From: Winogradskyella eximia
Lineage (GTDB): Bacteria; Bacteroidota; Bacteroidia; Flavobacteriales; Flavobacteriaceae
Direction: 5' to 3'
Length of the DNA: 64,000 nt
Assembly: GCF_003386165.1 (NCBI RefSeq)
Contig: NZ_QRDV01000002.1
Coordinates: forward strand, 472,936-536,935
A model generated the notes under the pieces. That model was not told where the DNA came from. It was given only the letters and a program-made list of their open reading frames with translations, and did no database searches. Position numbers and translations under genes: made by a program. Shown piece after piece: positions 33,470 through 45,878 of this stretch (position 1 is its first letter; each line of letters starts with the position of its first letter).

Positions 33470-33943
33470 CTACGAGCTTAAAAGTGCAATAAGCTCAGTA
33501 AATTTCTTGTCTTTTGCATGGTCTAAAGCGGTTTTACCATCAGCATCTTTAATACTAGTATCTGCTTTATAGTCTAATAGTAATTTTACAATATCAATTT
33601 TATTGTATTGTGCAGCAAACGTTAATGCCGTTATGCCACTATTATTTACGGCATTTAGATCTGCTCCGTATTCTAATAAGGTCGTTGCTATGGCAATATT
33701 GCCTTTAAAACTTACACCAATTAAAGCCGTATTACCTGAAGCGTCTTTTGCATTAAGATCTGCCTTATGATCTATAAGCAGTTGTGTTGCCACTTCGTTA
33801 TCAAAATAAGTTGCTAAAATGAGCGGAGTAAATCCACGAGCATCTTTTTCGCTAATTAATTTGGGATTTATATGTATTAAGGCTTCTAATCTGTCTTTAT
33901 CACCAGAACGAATCGCCTCGAAAAACACATCTATATCTTTCAT
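33470..33943 (-). CDS. Ankyrin repeat protein downstream of katG
   Basis: 157 residues with about four ankyrin repeats (RGFTPLILATYFDNEVATQLLIDHKADLN; SGNTALIGVSFKGNIAIATTLLEYGADLN; SGITALTFAAQYNKIDIVKLLLDYKADTS; DGKTALDHA). No signal peptide is seen, so it is cytoplasmic. It follows katG by 73 bp on the same strand. In other bacteria ankyrin proteins encoded beside catalases support catalase activity; a similar role is inferred. Confidence 0.88.
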   Translation of the reverse strand: MKDIDVFFEAIRSGDKDRLEALIHINPKLISEKDARGFTPLILATYFDNEVATQLLIDHKADLNAKDASGNTALIGVSFKGNIAIATTLLEYGADLNAVNNSGITALTFAAQYNKIDIVKLLLDYKADTSIKDADGKTALDHAKDKKFTELIALLSS

Positions 33944-34016
33944 CTTCTTACTTTTTTAAAAGAAAAAGGAATGAGTTTTTAAGCCCACTCCTCTTTATTC
34001 TTCTTAATTCATTTAA

Positions 34017-36251
<2,235 letters not shown>

Positions 36252-36460
36252 TTACAATTTTTATGTAGTTTAATTTTTTATAAATTTATGCATTAATGCA
36301 CTTTAGGCTTAAGTTACGCATTTTTTTAATTTATTTTTTGATAGCTAAAAACTATGAAAACATAAATAACCATAGTCAATACAAATAAAATTATGAATTA
36401 TTTAGTAAATAATATCGATAAAATTTCGTAACTTTTCTATATCAATTAAAACATACAATT

Positions 36461-36703
36461 ATGAGCACTACAGAATATACAAAAGTTTATTACGGTAATT
36501 TTATTTTAGTTTCACGTGTTAAAGAAGAATTAGAACATGTTGGTATCGTTCCTATTATTAAAGACGAAGGTGAATCGCAACGTTTAGCTGGCTATGCCTC
36601 AATGAATCAAGGGTTTCAAGATCTTTATGTCCATAACGATGAGTTAGAGAAAGCTATGGTTATTGTTAATAGAGTGAAAGCTGAGATGGATGCTGCTTCT
36701 TAA
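36461..36703 (+). CDS. DUF2007 domain protein
   Basis: 80 residues. The fold of DUF2007 (putative signal-transducing, PII-like) fits: KVYYGNFILVSRVKEELEHVGIVPIIKDEGES and LYVHNDELEKAMVIV. It stands alone between katG (divergent) and guaB (convergent). The function is not known. Confidence 0.8.
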   Translation: MSTTEYTKVYYGNFILVSRVKEELEHVGIVPIIKDEGESQRLAGYASMNQGFQDLYVHNDELEKAMVIVNRVKAEMDAAS

Positions 36704-36868
36704 AGTGATGCAGGTATTATAAATAATCAATATAGCCATACTGGTGTTTTCTATGAACTAAATGCCTCTTTTAGAATGAATTTAGTTCATAGTGAGATGC
36801 TGATTCATGTACTAATTCATGCAAGTTCTAATAGCTTTAAACTATTATAGAATAACCCTTAATAAAAA

Positions 36869-36895
36869 AAACAGCATCGTAATGATGCTGTTTTT
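36869..36895. terminator. Bidirectional terminator between DUF2007 and guaB genes
   Basis: ACAGCATC (36871-36878) pairs with GATGCTGT (36884-36891), flanked by A7 on the left and T5 on the right, so it can serve both convergent genes. Confidence 0.85.
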
Positions 36896-36932
36896 CTATT
36901 TTTATAATAAACTTCTTCTAAACAGTATTTAC

Positions 36933-38405
36933 TTATCTAGAATAATTTGGTGCTTCCTTAGTAATAGTAACATCATGTGGATGACTTTCATTAATACCAG
37001 AACTTGTGATTTTCACAAAACGTCCGGTTTCTTTTAAAGTGGCAATATCTTTAGCACCACAATAGCCCATTCCTGCTCTAAGTCCACCAATAAACTGATG
37101 AATACTTTCTACCAACTCACCTTTATATGGCACACGACCAACAATACCTTCAGGAACTAATTTTTTAATATCGTCTTCTACATCCTGGAAATAACGGTCT
37201 TTACTTCCTTGTTTCATGGCTTCTACAGAACCCATGCCTCGATAAGACTTAAACTTACGTCCTTCATAAATAATCGTTTCTCCTGGACTTTCTTTTGTTC
37301 CTGCTAAAAGCGATCCTAACATTACGGTATCTGCACCAGCGGCAATCGCTTTAGGAATATCTCCTGTATAACGAATTCCACCATCAGCAATCACAGGAAC
37401 TCCTGAACCTTTAATAGCCGCAGCCACTTCTAAAACTGCAGAAAACTGAGGAAAACCAACTCCTGCCACTACTCTAGTGGTACAAATTGAACCTGGTCCA
37501 ATACCAACTTTCACTGCATCAGCTCCAGCTTCTACTAAATATTTTGCGGCTTCACCTGTAGCGATGTTACCAACAATAACCTCTAGTTTTGGAAATTTCT
37601 TTTTAATCTCTTTTAAAACTAAAACCACACCTTTGGTATGACCATGAGCAGTATCTATAATCACCGCATCAACACCTGCTTTTACTAAAGCCGAAGCGCG
37701 TTCTACAGCATCTTCTGTAACTCCAATAGCTGCTGCTACACGTAAACGTCCGAAAGAATCTTTATTGGCGTTAGGCTTTTGCGTCACCTTAGTGATATCT
37801 CTAAAGGTAATTAAGCCTTTAAGTTTATAATTGTCATCAACAATAAGTAATTTTTCAATTTTATTTTGTTGAAGAATTTTTTCAGCATCTTTTAAAGATG
37901 TTCCAACAGCGGCAGTCACTAAATTTTCTTTAGTCATAACGTCAACGATCGCTTTTTTGCTTTCGTGCTCAAAACGTAAATCTCTGTTGGTAACGATGCC
38001 TTTTAATATGCCGTTATCATCAACGATAGGAATTCCTCCAATACCATGCTCTGCCATATTAGACTTCGCATCAAAAACGGTTGCTGTTAACGGTAAAGTC
38101 ACAGGATCTATAATCATGCCGCTTTCAGCACGTTTTACTTTACGCACTTTATCAGCTTGTTGGTCAATCGTCATGTTTTTATGCAACACACCTATTCCAC
38201 CTTCTTGCGCCATGGCAATCGCCATTTTACTTTCGGTAACCGTATCCATTGCTGCAGAAATCACAGGAATGTTAATGGTTATGTTTCTCGTAAATTTAGT
38301 TTGAATATTGACTTCGCGAGGAAGAACTTCGGAAAATGCTGGAACTAAGAGTACGTCATCGTAAGTAAGACCTTCTCCAACAATTTTATTTTCGTGTGCT
38401 GTCAT
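36933..38405 (-). CDS. guaB: IMP dehydrogenase
   Basis: 490 residues. The TIM barrel is interrupted near residues 95-210 by two CBS domains ([23 protein letters not shown]). The catalytic loop is [15 protein letters not shown] and the flap is [10 protein letters not shown]. It oxidises IMP to XMP with NAD+, the committed step of GTP synthesis. It is transcribed alone, with a shared terminator after it. Confidence 0.97.
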   Translation of the reverse strand: MTAHENKIVGEGLTYDDVLLVPAFSEVLPREVNIQTKFTRNITINIPVISAAMDTVTESKMAIAMAQEGGIGVLHKNMTIDQQADKVRKVKRAESGMIIDPVTLPLTATVFDAKSNMAEHGIGGIPIVDDNGILKGIVTNRDLRFEHESKKAIVDVMTKENLVTAAVGTSLKDAEKILQQNKIEKLLIVDDNYKLKGLITFRDITKVTQKPNANKDSFGRLRVAAAIGVTEDAVERASALVKAGVDAVIIDTAHGHTKGVVLVLKEIKKKFPKLEVIVGNIATGEAAKYLVEAGADAVKVGIGPGSICTTRVVAGVGFPQFSAVLEVAAAIKGSGVPVIADGGIRYTGDIPKAIAAGADTVMLGSLLAGTKESPGETIIYEGRKFKSYRGMGSVEAMKQGSKDRYFQDVEDDIKKLVPEGIVGRVPYKGELVESIHQFIGGLRAGMGYCGAKDIATLKETGRFVKITSSGINESHPHDVTITKEAPNYSR

Positions 38406-38502
38406 GGCAATTAAAATTTAATTGCACGCAAAAGTACAATTTATATTGACAAATTATAAGATATTTAAAGGCTATTTGCAACACTTAACAATCTATTAAT
38501 AA

Positions 38503-40701
38503 TCAATAACAATCCATTTTAAGCTGATCGTTGTTTTCAAATGCACTTAACGGTTTGTCTAAGTGTGTTGTAGTGATGGTATGCAATACCTCTAAAACGC
38601 GATTTTGCATGGCTACAGAACCACAAATCATTACCACTCCACCTGTATTTAAAACACGGCTTAATAAGTCTTGATGCTCTAAAATTAAATCTTGAACGTA
38701 AATTTTATCTTTCTGCTCTTGTGAATAGGCAATATGAAAACTAGATAAGTTTTTCTTACTAAATGCCGAATCGATAATGTTTTCGTAAATATTTAGAGAA
38801 TCTTGTGTGCGTCCTCCCCAAAATAAATGGTTCTTTGTTTTAATATGATTCTCATTAATCATTCCTAAAAACGGTGCAATTCCGGTACCGTTGGCTATCA
38901 TTACCACTTCTTTTACATCGGTTGGAAAATGAAAATCTAAGTTTCGTTTAACTTGCGCTTTAACGATTTCATTGACTTTTAAGTTGTTAAAATAATTAGA
39001 ACAGACCCCAAATTCGTGTTTTTTGATGCTTAAAATAATGTCATTTTCTATTTTACCAATAGAATATTGGCGTTCAACAAAATCGGCTTCAGGATATAAA
39101 GACAACAAATCACCAGACTCAAATTTTACTTTTTTTTGTGGTCGCAATTGCACTAAAAATGAATCGTCATTATTAGGCTCTGATTTATTAATAACCTTAA
39201 ACTCCTTTAATTTTTTTAAATTGATTTGAGGTTTTTGAAACTTAATCTTTAAATCGTGATTTGTATGCTCATTCCATTGCTTAATCCATATTTTATAAGC
39301 TTCAAAGGATTGATTATTAATTTTGAAAAGCGGAAGGTGTTCCTCAAAATTGTCTTGCTTTTGAAACATCTCATCCACTTCAATGGCATATTTACAATAG
39401 TCAGGATACATAAGCGATCCAAAACCAACAATTGCATACTTCATCGTTTGCTTCTGCTGCACTTTTCGAAATACTTTTTCAAAATTTGAAGCACTTGTTG
39501 GTGCTTCACCTTCGCCATAAGTCGATGCAAAAACAGTGATATATTTCGCATTTTTATATTCTGAATACGCGTTTAAAGCTGTAATAAAAACCGAATGACC
39601 TTCTGCGATTAAAGCGTCATAAAATAGCTTGGCAGAATTAAAGGTATTGCCAGTTTCAGAACCCACTAAAATGATATAGTCTGCCTCATCTTTTTTAAAT
39701 TTATTCTTAATTATCGAGGTTTCTTTTCGTCGTTTTAACGTCATAGAAAAGCCAGAATACATAAAAAACAAAATAGCCAAACTCGCTAATAACAATACTA
39801 TTGACCAAAGGATAGTCCCTTGACCTGTATGTAAAATTAAGCTCCAATAAGACGCTAATACTACAAGCGAGGTTTTCTGGTTGCTGACGATAGCTCCTGT
39901 ATATTGATTGACTAAAATTTCCTTATCCGATAATTTAACGGTGAAATAATCTTCAATATCATCAGAAAACGGAAACTCAACATAACTTACATCTTCAAGT
40001 TTTATGTTTTGAAACGTTTGAAACTCTAAGATGTCTAATTTGTTTTCAACAGCATCTTGCTCAGGATAATTGTGTGAGATTTTTGAATCTGGAAGTAAAT
40101 CAAATTTTTCAAGCGATAGAAATACACCAGTCAGTGTAATAATTACAATAGGAATTAAAGCATATCGTCCTATAACAACATGGTAATATTGATCAAAGTT
40201 TTCTCTAACCACTTTAGAAAAGAAACGTTTGATACCACCTTGACGTTTTAATATTAGTTGAATTCCTGTTACTGAAATCAGAAATAGCAAAAAGGATACG
40301 ACTCCTATTAAAACACGACCTGTTGTTTTTAGGAACAGCGAACGATGAAGGTTAGTTGCGAATTCATAAATAGGTGCTTTCTTAATAATATCATTTAATT
40401 TTTCGCCTGTAATGGGATTGATATAAAAGGTTTCACTGTCTCCTTCTTTGGTAATGACTGAGGCACTTACGAAATCATTTTTATCGACTTCGAGTGTAAA
40501 TACCTCATCATATTCTTGTTGTAACACATTTAAGGTTTCAGCAAGAGACCTATCGTTTGCCCCAGAAACAGCATACGGTTGCAACTGATTTGTAATGGGT
40601 TCAAACGCTAAAATAGCACCTGTTACCGATGCTATTAAAATGAATAAAGAAGATATGACAGCCAATACTAGATGACTGTATCTCCAGATGGAAATGGTCA
40701 T
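38503..40701 (-). CDS. PepSY-membrane / flavodoxin / FAD-NADP reductase fusion
   Basis: 732 residues. The N-terminal ~330 residues are PepSY-type with four membrane helices (LVLAVISSLFILIASVTGAIL.., VLIGVVSFLLFLISVTGIQLIL, ALIPIVIITLTGVFL, LASLAILFFMYSG). Then come a flavodoxin domain (LVGSETGNTFNSAKLF) and an FAD/NADP reductase (ERQYSIG, NGTGIAPFLGMI, GGRTQDSLNIYE, VMICGS). This layout is found in flavobacterial sulfite-reductase-flavoprotein-like ferric or haem reductases. It is last in a four-gene operon with an iron-type operator at its head, so a role in releasing iron from uptake substrates is likely. Confidence 0.85.
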   Translation of the reverse strand: MTISIWRYSHLVLAVISSLFILIASVTGAILAFEPITNQLQPYAVSGANDRSLAETLNVLQQEYDEVFTLEVDKNDFVSASVITKEGDSETFYINPITGEKLNDIIKKAPIYEFATNLHRSLFLKTTGRVLIGVVSFLLFLISVTGIQLILKRQGGIKRFFSKVVRENFDQYYHVVIGRYALIPIVIITLTGVFLSLEKFDLLPDSKISHNYPEQDAVENKLDILEFQTFQNIKLEDVSYVEFPFSDDIEDYFTVKLSDKEILVNQYTGAIVSNQKTSLVVLASYWSLILHTGQGTILWSIVLLLASLAILFFMYSGFSMTLKRRKETSIIKNKFKKDEADYIILVGSETGNTFNSAKLFYDALIAEGHSVFITALNAYSEYKNAKYITVFASTYGEGEAPTSASNFEKVFRKVQQKQTMKYAIVGFGSLMYPDYCKYAIEVDEMFQKQDNFEEHLPLFKINNQSFEAYKIWIKQWNEHTNHDLKIKFQKPQINLKKLKEFKVINKSEPNNDDSFLVQLRPQKKVKFESGDLLSLYPEADFVERQYSIGKIENDIILSIKKHEFGVCSNYFNNLKVNEIVKAQVKRNLDFHFPTDVKEVVMIANGTGIAPFLGMINENHIKTKNHLFWGGRTQDSLNIYENIIDSAFSKKNLSSFHIAYSQEQKDKIYVQDLILEHQDLLSRVLNTGGVVMICGSVAMQNRVLEVLHTITTTHLDKPLSAFENNDQLKMDCY

Positions 40702-40711
40702 AGTATCTGTT

Positions 40712-41197
40712 TTATTGAGGCATCATTCGGATGTAACGGATAAATCCTTTTCCTTCTACTTTAGATTTTATGGTCTCTGAAGTTAATTCAAATTCCACAT
40801 CACTTTCGTAATAGTCTTGATCTTCAACAGCGGTTTCAAATCTTAACTTGTAACCTTTATCTAATTTGTCGTTATCAATTTCAATGACATTAATGGTACG
40901 CTCTCCTCCACTCACTGTGGCTCCTGTAATAGCATCAATATCATTACGTTTTTTGCCGTAAAAGTCCCACCAAGACTCTACGGTATTATACCATTCATCA
41001 TCGTCGCCAATAACGTTTAAGGTTTCTACATAGTCACCTTCAGGACTTAGTAATGAAATAACAATATAGGCTCCTTCACCTGTATAATTTGTCATTTGAA
41101 TCATGCACTTATATTTTGCTGATTCTGTAAAATTAGTAAATGATACTAAACTAAAAACTACAATAAATAGTAATGCTGTAATGCGTATATTCTTCAT
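40712..41197 (-). CDS. DUF2271 domain protein, exported
   Basis: 161 residues. A signal peptide is followed by YKCMIQMTNYTGEGAYIVISLLSPEGDYVETL and DAITGATVSGGE, typical of DUF2271. DUF2271 genes are regularly next to PepSY-flavoreductase genes in iron uptake regions. The gap is 10 bp to the reductase gene and 13 bp from the ankyrin gene. The role may be to bind or pass on the reduced substrate, but this is inference. Confidence 0.82.
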   Translation of the reverse strand: MKNIRITALLFIVVFSLVSFTNFTESAKYKCMIQMTNYTGEGAYIVISLLSPEGDYVETLNVIGDDDEWYNTVESWWDFYGKKRNDIDAITGATVSGGERTINVIEIDNDKLDKGYKLRFETAVEDQDYYESDVEFELTSETIKSKVEGKGFIRYIRMMPQ

Positions 41198-41210
41198 CTT
41201 AAAAATTCTA

Positions 41211-42692
41211 TTACTTTAAAAATTCTATTGAAACATTGTTTTTCTTTAACAACTCATTTTCTTGTGCTAAATCATAAGCAGATTCTTCAAAATCCGTAAC
41301 GATATCTTTCTTTGCCCCATTTTCTATAAGAAACTTAAGAACAGAATCATCGTTAGCTTTTAATGCAGCTAAATGTAAAGCAGTATTACCTTCACTATTT
41401 TTTGCATTGATATCTTGATTCATATTTAATGCCAATTTTAATAAATCAAGACTATTTTTTTCAGCTGCTAAATGAAACCAATTATTTCCATTTTTTTGCA
41501 CTTGAGCTAAATTGACCTTATTCGCTTTTAATAATGCCATTTTTTTAGAAAACACTTCCTTATTTCTCGTTGAATACGAATCAATTAAATAATAAATTAA
41601 ATTATTTCCTTCATTATCTACAATAGTAGTTTTAGAGCCTTTATTGATTAAGAATTCTACAACATCTGAAGTATTTCCGCCTACAGCGAGCGTTAAAGCC
41701 GACTGCCCTTTCTTATTAGTATCATTATAGGTTTTTAAATTTTCAGCTAAAAGCTTAACAATCTCTACGCTATTTTTTGAAGCCGCATGCATTAATGCAT
41801 TATTGCCTTTATGATCTTTAGTACTCACCACTAAACCTTTAGCTATTAGGAAATCGATAACTTCTTCATCTTTACTTCTTGCAGCTAAAATATGTAATGG
41901 TGATACCCCTTCTTTATCATATACATTTGGATTTAAACCTACACTTTCTAAGTACTTATAAACCTCAATACCATTAGCTGCACCTCTTGCCCCATTTGCC
42001 GCAAATATAAATGCTTGATCAGTGCCTTTAATTCCTTGTTTCAATAAGGCATTTAACGATTCTATTTGACCTTTTTTGGTAACGTAATTAAAAATACCAT
42101 TCCCTTCACTATCAACACTATTAATATCTAATCCTTTAGACTGAAAATAGGATACCAATTTAAAATCTGGATCATTTGGTGCTGCTAATAATAAAGCGTT
42201 GGCTCCATCTGGATTTAAGTCCTTCTGTATGTCTGCTCCATATTTGATAACGAGATCATATACTTTAGTATTTTGTTGACCAGAACCAGCTGCGAAATTG
42301 ATTATAGAATTCCCTTTATCGTCTGTTATATTGGTTTTTGCTCCATGCTCTAAAAGGTATTTCACCAATTCGTCATTACCTTTAAAAGCAGCCCAAAACG
42401 CATAGGTTCTACCATCGTGCGTTAATTTATTGACGTCATTTCCTTTTTGAGAAATTAAATAAGTAATGGTTTCTAAAGGTGCATCTTGTAACGTTGCGTA
42501 AACGACTCCATCAAAATTATTTCCATTGGCTTCAGCAGGATTATTGCCTTTATTTATTTTCTCTTTTATAATTTCTACCGTTGGCTGGGTTTTCCAAAAC
42601 TCACGATCTAAAAAAATATTCTTATTCTGAGCAAAAGTGGATAATGACATTGCTACAAAAAGTATGAATAATGTTGATTTAATTATTTTCAT
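41211..42692 (-). CDS. Exported ankyrin repeat protein
   Basis: 493 residues with a signal peptide (LFILFVAMSLSTFAQ). About 11-12 ankyrin repeats fill the rest, for example DGRTYAFWAAFKGNDELVKYLLEHGAKTN and EGNTALHLAALKANDDSVLKFLIENGAKK. It is probably periplasmic and could scaffold the iron-handling proteins coded around it. It is the second gene of the operon, 25 bp after the DUF6607 gene. Confidence 0.85.
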   Translation of the reverse strand: MKIIKSTLFILFVAMSLSTFAQNKNIFLDREFWKTQPTVEIIKEKINKGNNPAEANGNNFDGVVYATLQDAPLETITYLISQKGNDVNKLTHDGRTYAFWAAFKGNDELVKYLLEHGAKTNITDDKGNSIINFAAGSGQQNTKVYDLVIKYGADIQKDLNPDGANALLLAAPNDPDFKLVSYFQSKGLDINSVDSEGNGIFNYVTKKGQIESLNALLKQGIKGTDQAFIFAANGARGAANGIEVYKYLESVGLNPNVYDKEGVSPLHILAARSKDEEVIDFLIAKGLVVSTKDHKGNNALMHAASKNSVEIVKLLAENLKTYNDTNKKGQSALTLAVGGNTSDVVEFLINKGSKTTIVDNEGNNLIYYLIDSYSTRNKEVFSKKMALLKANKVNLAQVQKNGNNWFHLAAEKNSLDLLKLALNMNQDINAKNSEGNTALHLAALKANDDSVLKFLIENGAKKDIVTDFEESAYDLAQENELLKKNNVSIEFLK

Positions 42693-42717
42693 ATATGATG
42701 ATTTATTTTAAACTTAT

Positions 42718-43620
42718 TTATTTTACAAATGATTCTATAATACGATTAATGTCTTTTTTAGCTGTTATTTCGTCATCTAATAAGTATTTGAACAACACTT
42801 TATTATCCACTTTTTCAGCCAAGGTTAAATCTTTATTTCTGCCATAAACTGCATCCCATTTTGTTCTTACCAAAGCCCATTTATCTTGTTGTGCTTTCCA
42901 CCAGTCTTTTGAAGCTTGACATCTACTATCATCCACTTTTTTATAGGTATTATACCCTTTTTCCTTGGCAATAATAACGTCTTCTTTTCCTATTTCTCGT
43001 AACACTTTCTCATTATCTTGATCGTGTACCCAACCATAGTTTGTTATCTCGTGACGGTTACCTCTTAATGTAATATTATAATCGCTGCGTTTGGTGTATT
43101 CGCGTCTTGGTAATGGTGCTGTTGTTGTGTTTTCCCAGTAATTTTTACCATCGACATGCACCCAAGTACCAGAACCTTCATAACGAGGACTATCATCTAC
43201 CTGAAAAACTTTTTGTGTCCACTGCCCTTTTACATCATCCTTAGATTTTTTTTCAAAGGTCCAATTATTATCGCCATTATACATGTAAAACTCTTGATTT
43301 TGAAATAACCAATCTTGTCTCCAGTGTTTAATAATCATCGGACTATCTGGTCTCCCAACTTGTAATAAATGTTGAATTGAGATTTTATCATCCTCATCTA
43401 CAATAGCAAATGCATACTCTAAACCTTTATCAACTTTAGTTTCAGAAGGTCTATAAAGTGAATCGCTACTATAGTTAAACGTCTCTGTAAAATTGAACGT
43501 TACTTCAAAACAACCACACATGGCTTTAATGGCTTCTTGATCTAGAGTTTTCTTTTTTTGTGCATTACTGCTTAATGTAAATGCTAATACAATAACTAAA
43601 ACTGGTACTACTCTTTTCAT
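42718..43620 (-). CDS. DUF6607 family exported protein
   Basis: 300 residues with a signal peptide (VLVIVLAFTLSSNAQ). CGCFEVTFNFTETF, HWRQDWLFQN, GTWVHVDGKNYWENTTTAPLPRREYTKRSDY and WKAQQDKWALVRTKWDAVYGR fit DUF6607, a Bacteroidota family regularly encoded with TonB-dependent iron receptors. It heads the four-gene minus-strand operon, and its upstream region is shared with the divergent TonB receptor gene, where the operator lies. Confidence 0.8.
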   Translation of the reverse strand: MKRVVPVLVIVLAFTLSSNAQKKKTLDQEAIKAMCGCFEVTFNFTETFNYSSDSLYRPSETKVDKGLEYAFAIVDEDDKISIQHLLQVGRPDSPMIIKHWRQDWLFQNQEFYMYNGDNNWTFEKKSKDDVKGQWTQKVFQVDDSPRYEGSGTWVHVDGKNYWENTTTAPLPRREYTKRSDYNITLRGNRHEITNYGWVHDQDNEKVLREIGKEDVIIAKEKGYNTYKKVDDSRCQASKDWWKAQQDKWALVRTKWDAVYGRNKDLTLAEKVDNKVLFKYLLDDEITAKKDINRIIESFVK

Positions 43621-43668
43621 ATTTAAAAGTTTACTGTTGTGGTTAAAAAAAAATTAAAAAACCTTATT

Positions 43669-43693
43669 CTTATTTAGAATGAATTAAAATAAG
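43669..43693. promoter_or_regulatory. Palindromic Fur-type operator between DUF6607 and TonB receptor genes
   Basis: A 25-bp imperfect inverted repeat: left arm CTTATTTAGAAT and right arm ATTAAAATAAG. It lies 5 bp before the -7 box TATATTTG (43698-43705) of the receptor gene, so a bound protein would block the promoter. The left arm TTATTTAGA is shared with the operator at 49486-49518. Confidence 0.65.
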
Positions 43694-43697
43694 ATTA

Positions 43698-43705
43698 TAT
43701 ATTTG
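43698..43705 (+). promoter_or_regulatory. -7 promoter box of the TonB receptor gene
   Basis: TATATTTG matches TAnnTTTG fully, 18 bp before the start codon and immediately after the palindromic operator. Confidence 0.6.
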
Positions 43706-43722
43706 CGGCAAATTTATATAGA

Positions 43723-45867
43723 ATGAGTCTAATTAAAAATAAAAATCCATTTTATTTTTTACTTTTTTTAAGCTGCTTTTTAAATGCTCAAGAAAAAGAA
43801 AGAGACAGTACTAAAACTGAAAAACTAAAAGAAGTCGTTGTCGTTGGTGAAAGCAATGTGACTTCTGTAAGTAAAAAATTATTTACAGTAAGTACTATAA
43901 AAAGGGCTGATATTGATAATGTCGCTGGATCTAATTTAGCAGATATCTTATTTAATAGCTTAAATATTACGGTGACTCCAGATGCTTCATCAGGACGCTC
44001 AACCGTTAGTCTATTTGGTCTGGACGGTCAGTATGTAAAAATTCTAGTCGATGGTATTCCTATTGTTAGTGATAATGGCCTAGGAAATAATATAGACATT
44101 TCACAAATAAACATCGATGATATTGAACGTGTAGAAATTGTAGAAGGCTCAATGGGAGTATTATATGGTGATAATGCTGTAGCTGGAGTTATTAATGTAA
44201 TTACTAAACGAGGATTAAAAGATCAGGGTTGGCAATTACAATTGTCCTTACAAGAAGAAACTGTTGGAGATGAATTTGAGTTTTTCGATGAAGGCAGACA
44301 TATTCAAAATTTTAGGGCAACCAACCAAGTCAATGAAAAATTATCTTACGCCTTTGGTGTCTCTCGAAATAATTTTGCTGGATACTATAATGGCTATAAG
44401 GGGCAGAACTATGTTAATATTCAAGATAATATTGTTGTAAATGATAGCTTACGTGGTACAGAATGGAATCCTAAAGAACAAATTACGGCCTCGGCTAATG
44501 TAAGTTTAGACTTAGGTAAACACAATGTGTTTTATAAATTGCAATACTTTAATGAAGATTTAGACATATATAATCACATTGTAAACGGTAGATATCAAAA
44601 CGGTACGCTCAATCCAACTGCATTAGATGAAAATTATAAAACGGATAGATGGGTTAATAACATCAATGTTTCTGGTCCACTAAAAGGAGAAACCAAGTAT
44701 AATTTTTCATTTTCCTATCAAAATCAAAAACGAAATTATAAAGAGTTTGTTTATAACATTTTTGAACAACAAAATCAATCTGTAGAAACGGATGCTTTAA
44801 GCCAATCGAGTGAAGTTTGGTACTCTAAAGCCTTTGTAAATAATATCGTGTCGCAATCTCGTTTTTTTGATTTGCAGCTTGGGTACGAGTTTACTAATCA
44901 AACTGGTTTTGATGCTAATGCTTCTGGTGCTTATTCTAATAACGTCGTAGAAAATACAATTACTAATTATGAATTATTCGGTATTACTGAGTTTCAACCA
45001 ACAACTAAATTATCAATAAACCCAGGAGCTCGATTCACTCATAGTTCGCAATTTAATAATCATGTCATATGGTCCTTATCCTCTAACTATGACTTTTCAG
45101 AAAAATTAAAATTAAAAGCTGTAGTAGGCTCAGCTTATAGAGCTCCTAATTTTGAAGAACTTTTCTTCTATTTTGTAGATGCCAATCACAACGTACAAGG
45201 AAACGAAGACTTGCAACCTGAAGATGGTATTTCGGTTTTTGTTAACTTAAAAGATAACTTTAAAATTGCTAAAGAAGGCTATTTAAATACCAACTTTAAC
45301 TTTTTTCATATCTACTTAAAAGACGCTATTACCAGCATTACGACTGAAGACGAAGATGGAAGAACGTTATTTACACAAGACAATATAGATTATAGTTCAA
45401 GACTAGGGTTTACATTAGATAACAGTTTTATTTACAAAAACTGGAATATTGGTATTGGAGGTACATATCTCGGAGTTAAAAATGACATTCAAGCCTCTGG
45501 ATCTGGTAATGAGGATTATTTATGGAGTCTTAATCTACAAACGTCGTTGGCTTACAAGATACCTAAATGGCTTACTACAATTTCAGCCCAATTAAAATAT
45601 ACAGGTGAAACCGAAGGGCTTTTTAGTAATAGTGATGGAGAACCATTTGTTGGTGTAACCGAATCTTTTACTTGGTTAAACGCTTCCATCCGAAATAAGA
45701 TTACATCTAATATAGAAGCCACACTTGGCGCTAGAAATATTTTTGATGTTGTAAATATCAACTCCTCAACTTCAGCAGGAAGCCATACGGGTTCAACATC
45801 TACATCTCGACTTATCGGTAACGGCCGATCTTATTTTTTAAAATTAACATATAACTTAAATTTTTAA
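43723..45867 (+). CDS. TonB-dependent outer-membrane receptor (probable iron/haem)
   Basis: 714 residues with a signal peptide (FYFLLFLSCFLNAQ). The plug domain (EVVVVGESNVTS.., LADILFNSLNITVTPDASSGRSTVSLFGLDGQYVKILVDGIPI, DIERVEIVEGSMGVLYGDNAVAGVINVITK) is followed by the barrel (AYRAPNFEELFF..NEDLQPE) ending in aromatic YFLKLTYNLNF. It imports a substrate using the proton motive force via TonB. The HmuY gene 12 bp downstream and the Fur-like operator suggest haem or an iron complex. Confidence 0.9.
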   Translation: MSLIKNKNPFYFLLFLSCFLNAQEKERDSTKTEKLKEVVVVGESNVTSVSKKLFTVSTIKRADIDNVAGSNLADILFNSLNITVTPDASSGRSTVSLFGLDGQYVKILVDGIPIVSDNGLGNNIDISQINIDDIERVEIVEGSMGVLYGDNAVAGVINVITKRGLKDQGWQLQLSLQEETVGDEFEFFDEGRHIQNFRATNQVNEKLSYAFGVSRNNFAGYYNGYKGQNYVNIQDNIVVNDSLRGTEWNPKEQITASANVSLDLGKHNVFYKLQYFNEDLDIYNHIVNGRYQNGTLNPTALDENYKTDRWVNNINVSGPLKGETKYNFSFSYQNQKRNYKEFVYNIFEQQNQSVETDALSQSSEVWYSKAFVNNIVSQSRFFDLQLGYEFTNQTGFDANASGAYSNNVVENTITNYELFGITEFQPTTKLSINPGARFTHSSQFNNHVIWSLSSNYDFSEKLKLKAVVGSAYRAPNFEELFFYFVDANHNVQGNEDLQPEDGISVFVNLKDNFKIAKEGYLNTNFNFFHIYLKDAITSITTEDEDGRTLFTQDNIDYSSRLGFTLDNSFIYKNWNIGIGGTYLGVKNDIQASGSGNEDYLWSLNLQTSLAYKIPKWLTTISAQLKYTGETEGLFSNSDGEPFVGVTESFTWLNASIRNKITSNIEATLGARNIFDVVNINSSTSAGSHTGSTSTSRLIGNGRSYFLKLTYNLNF

Positions 45868-45878
45868 CACTAAATATT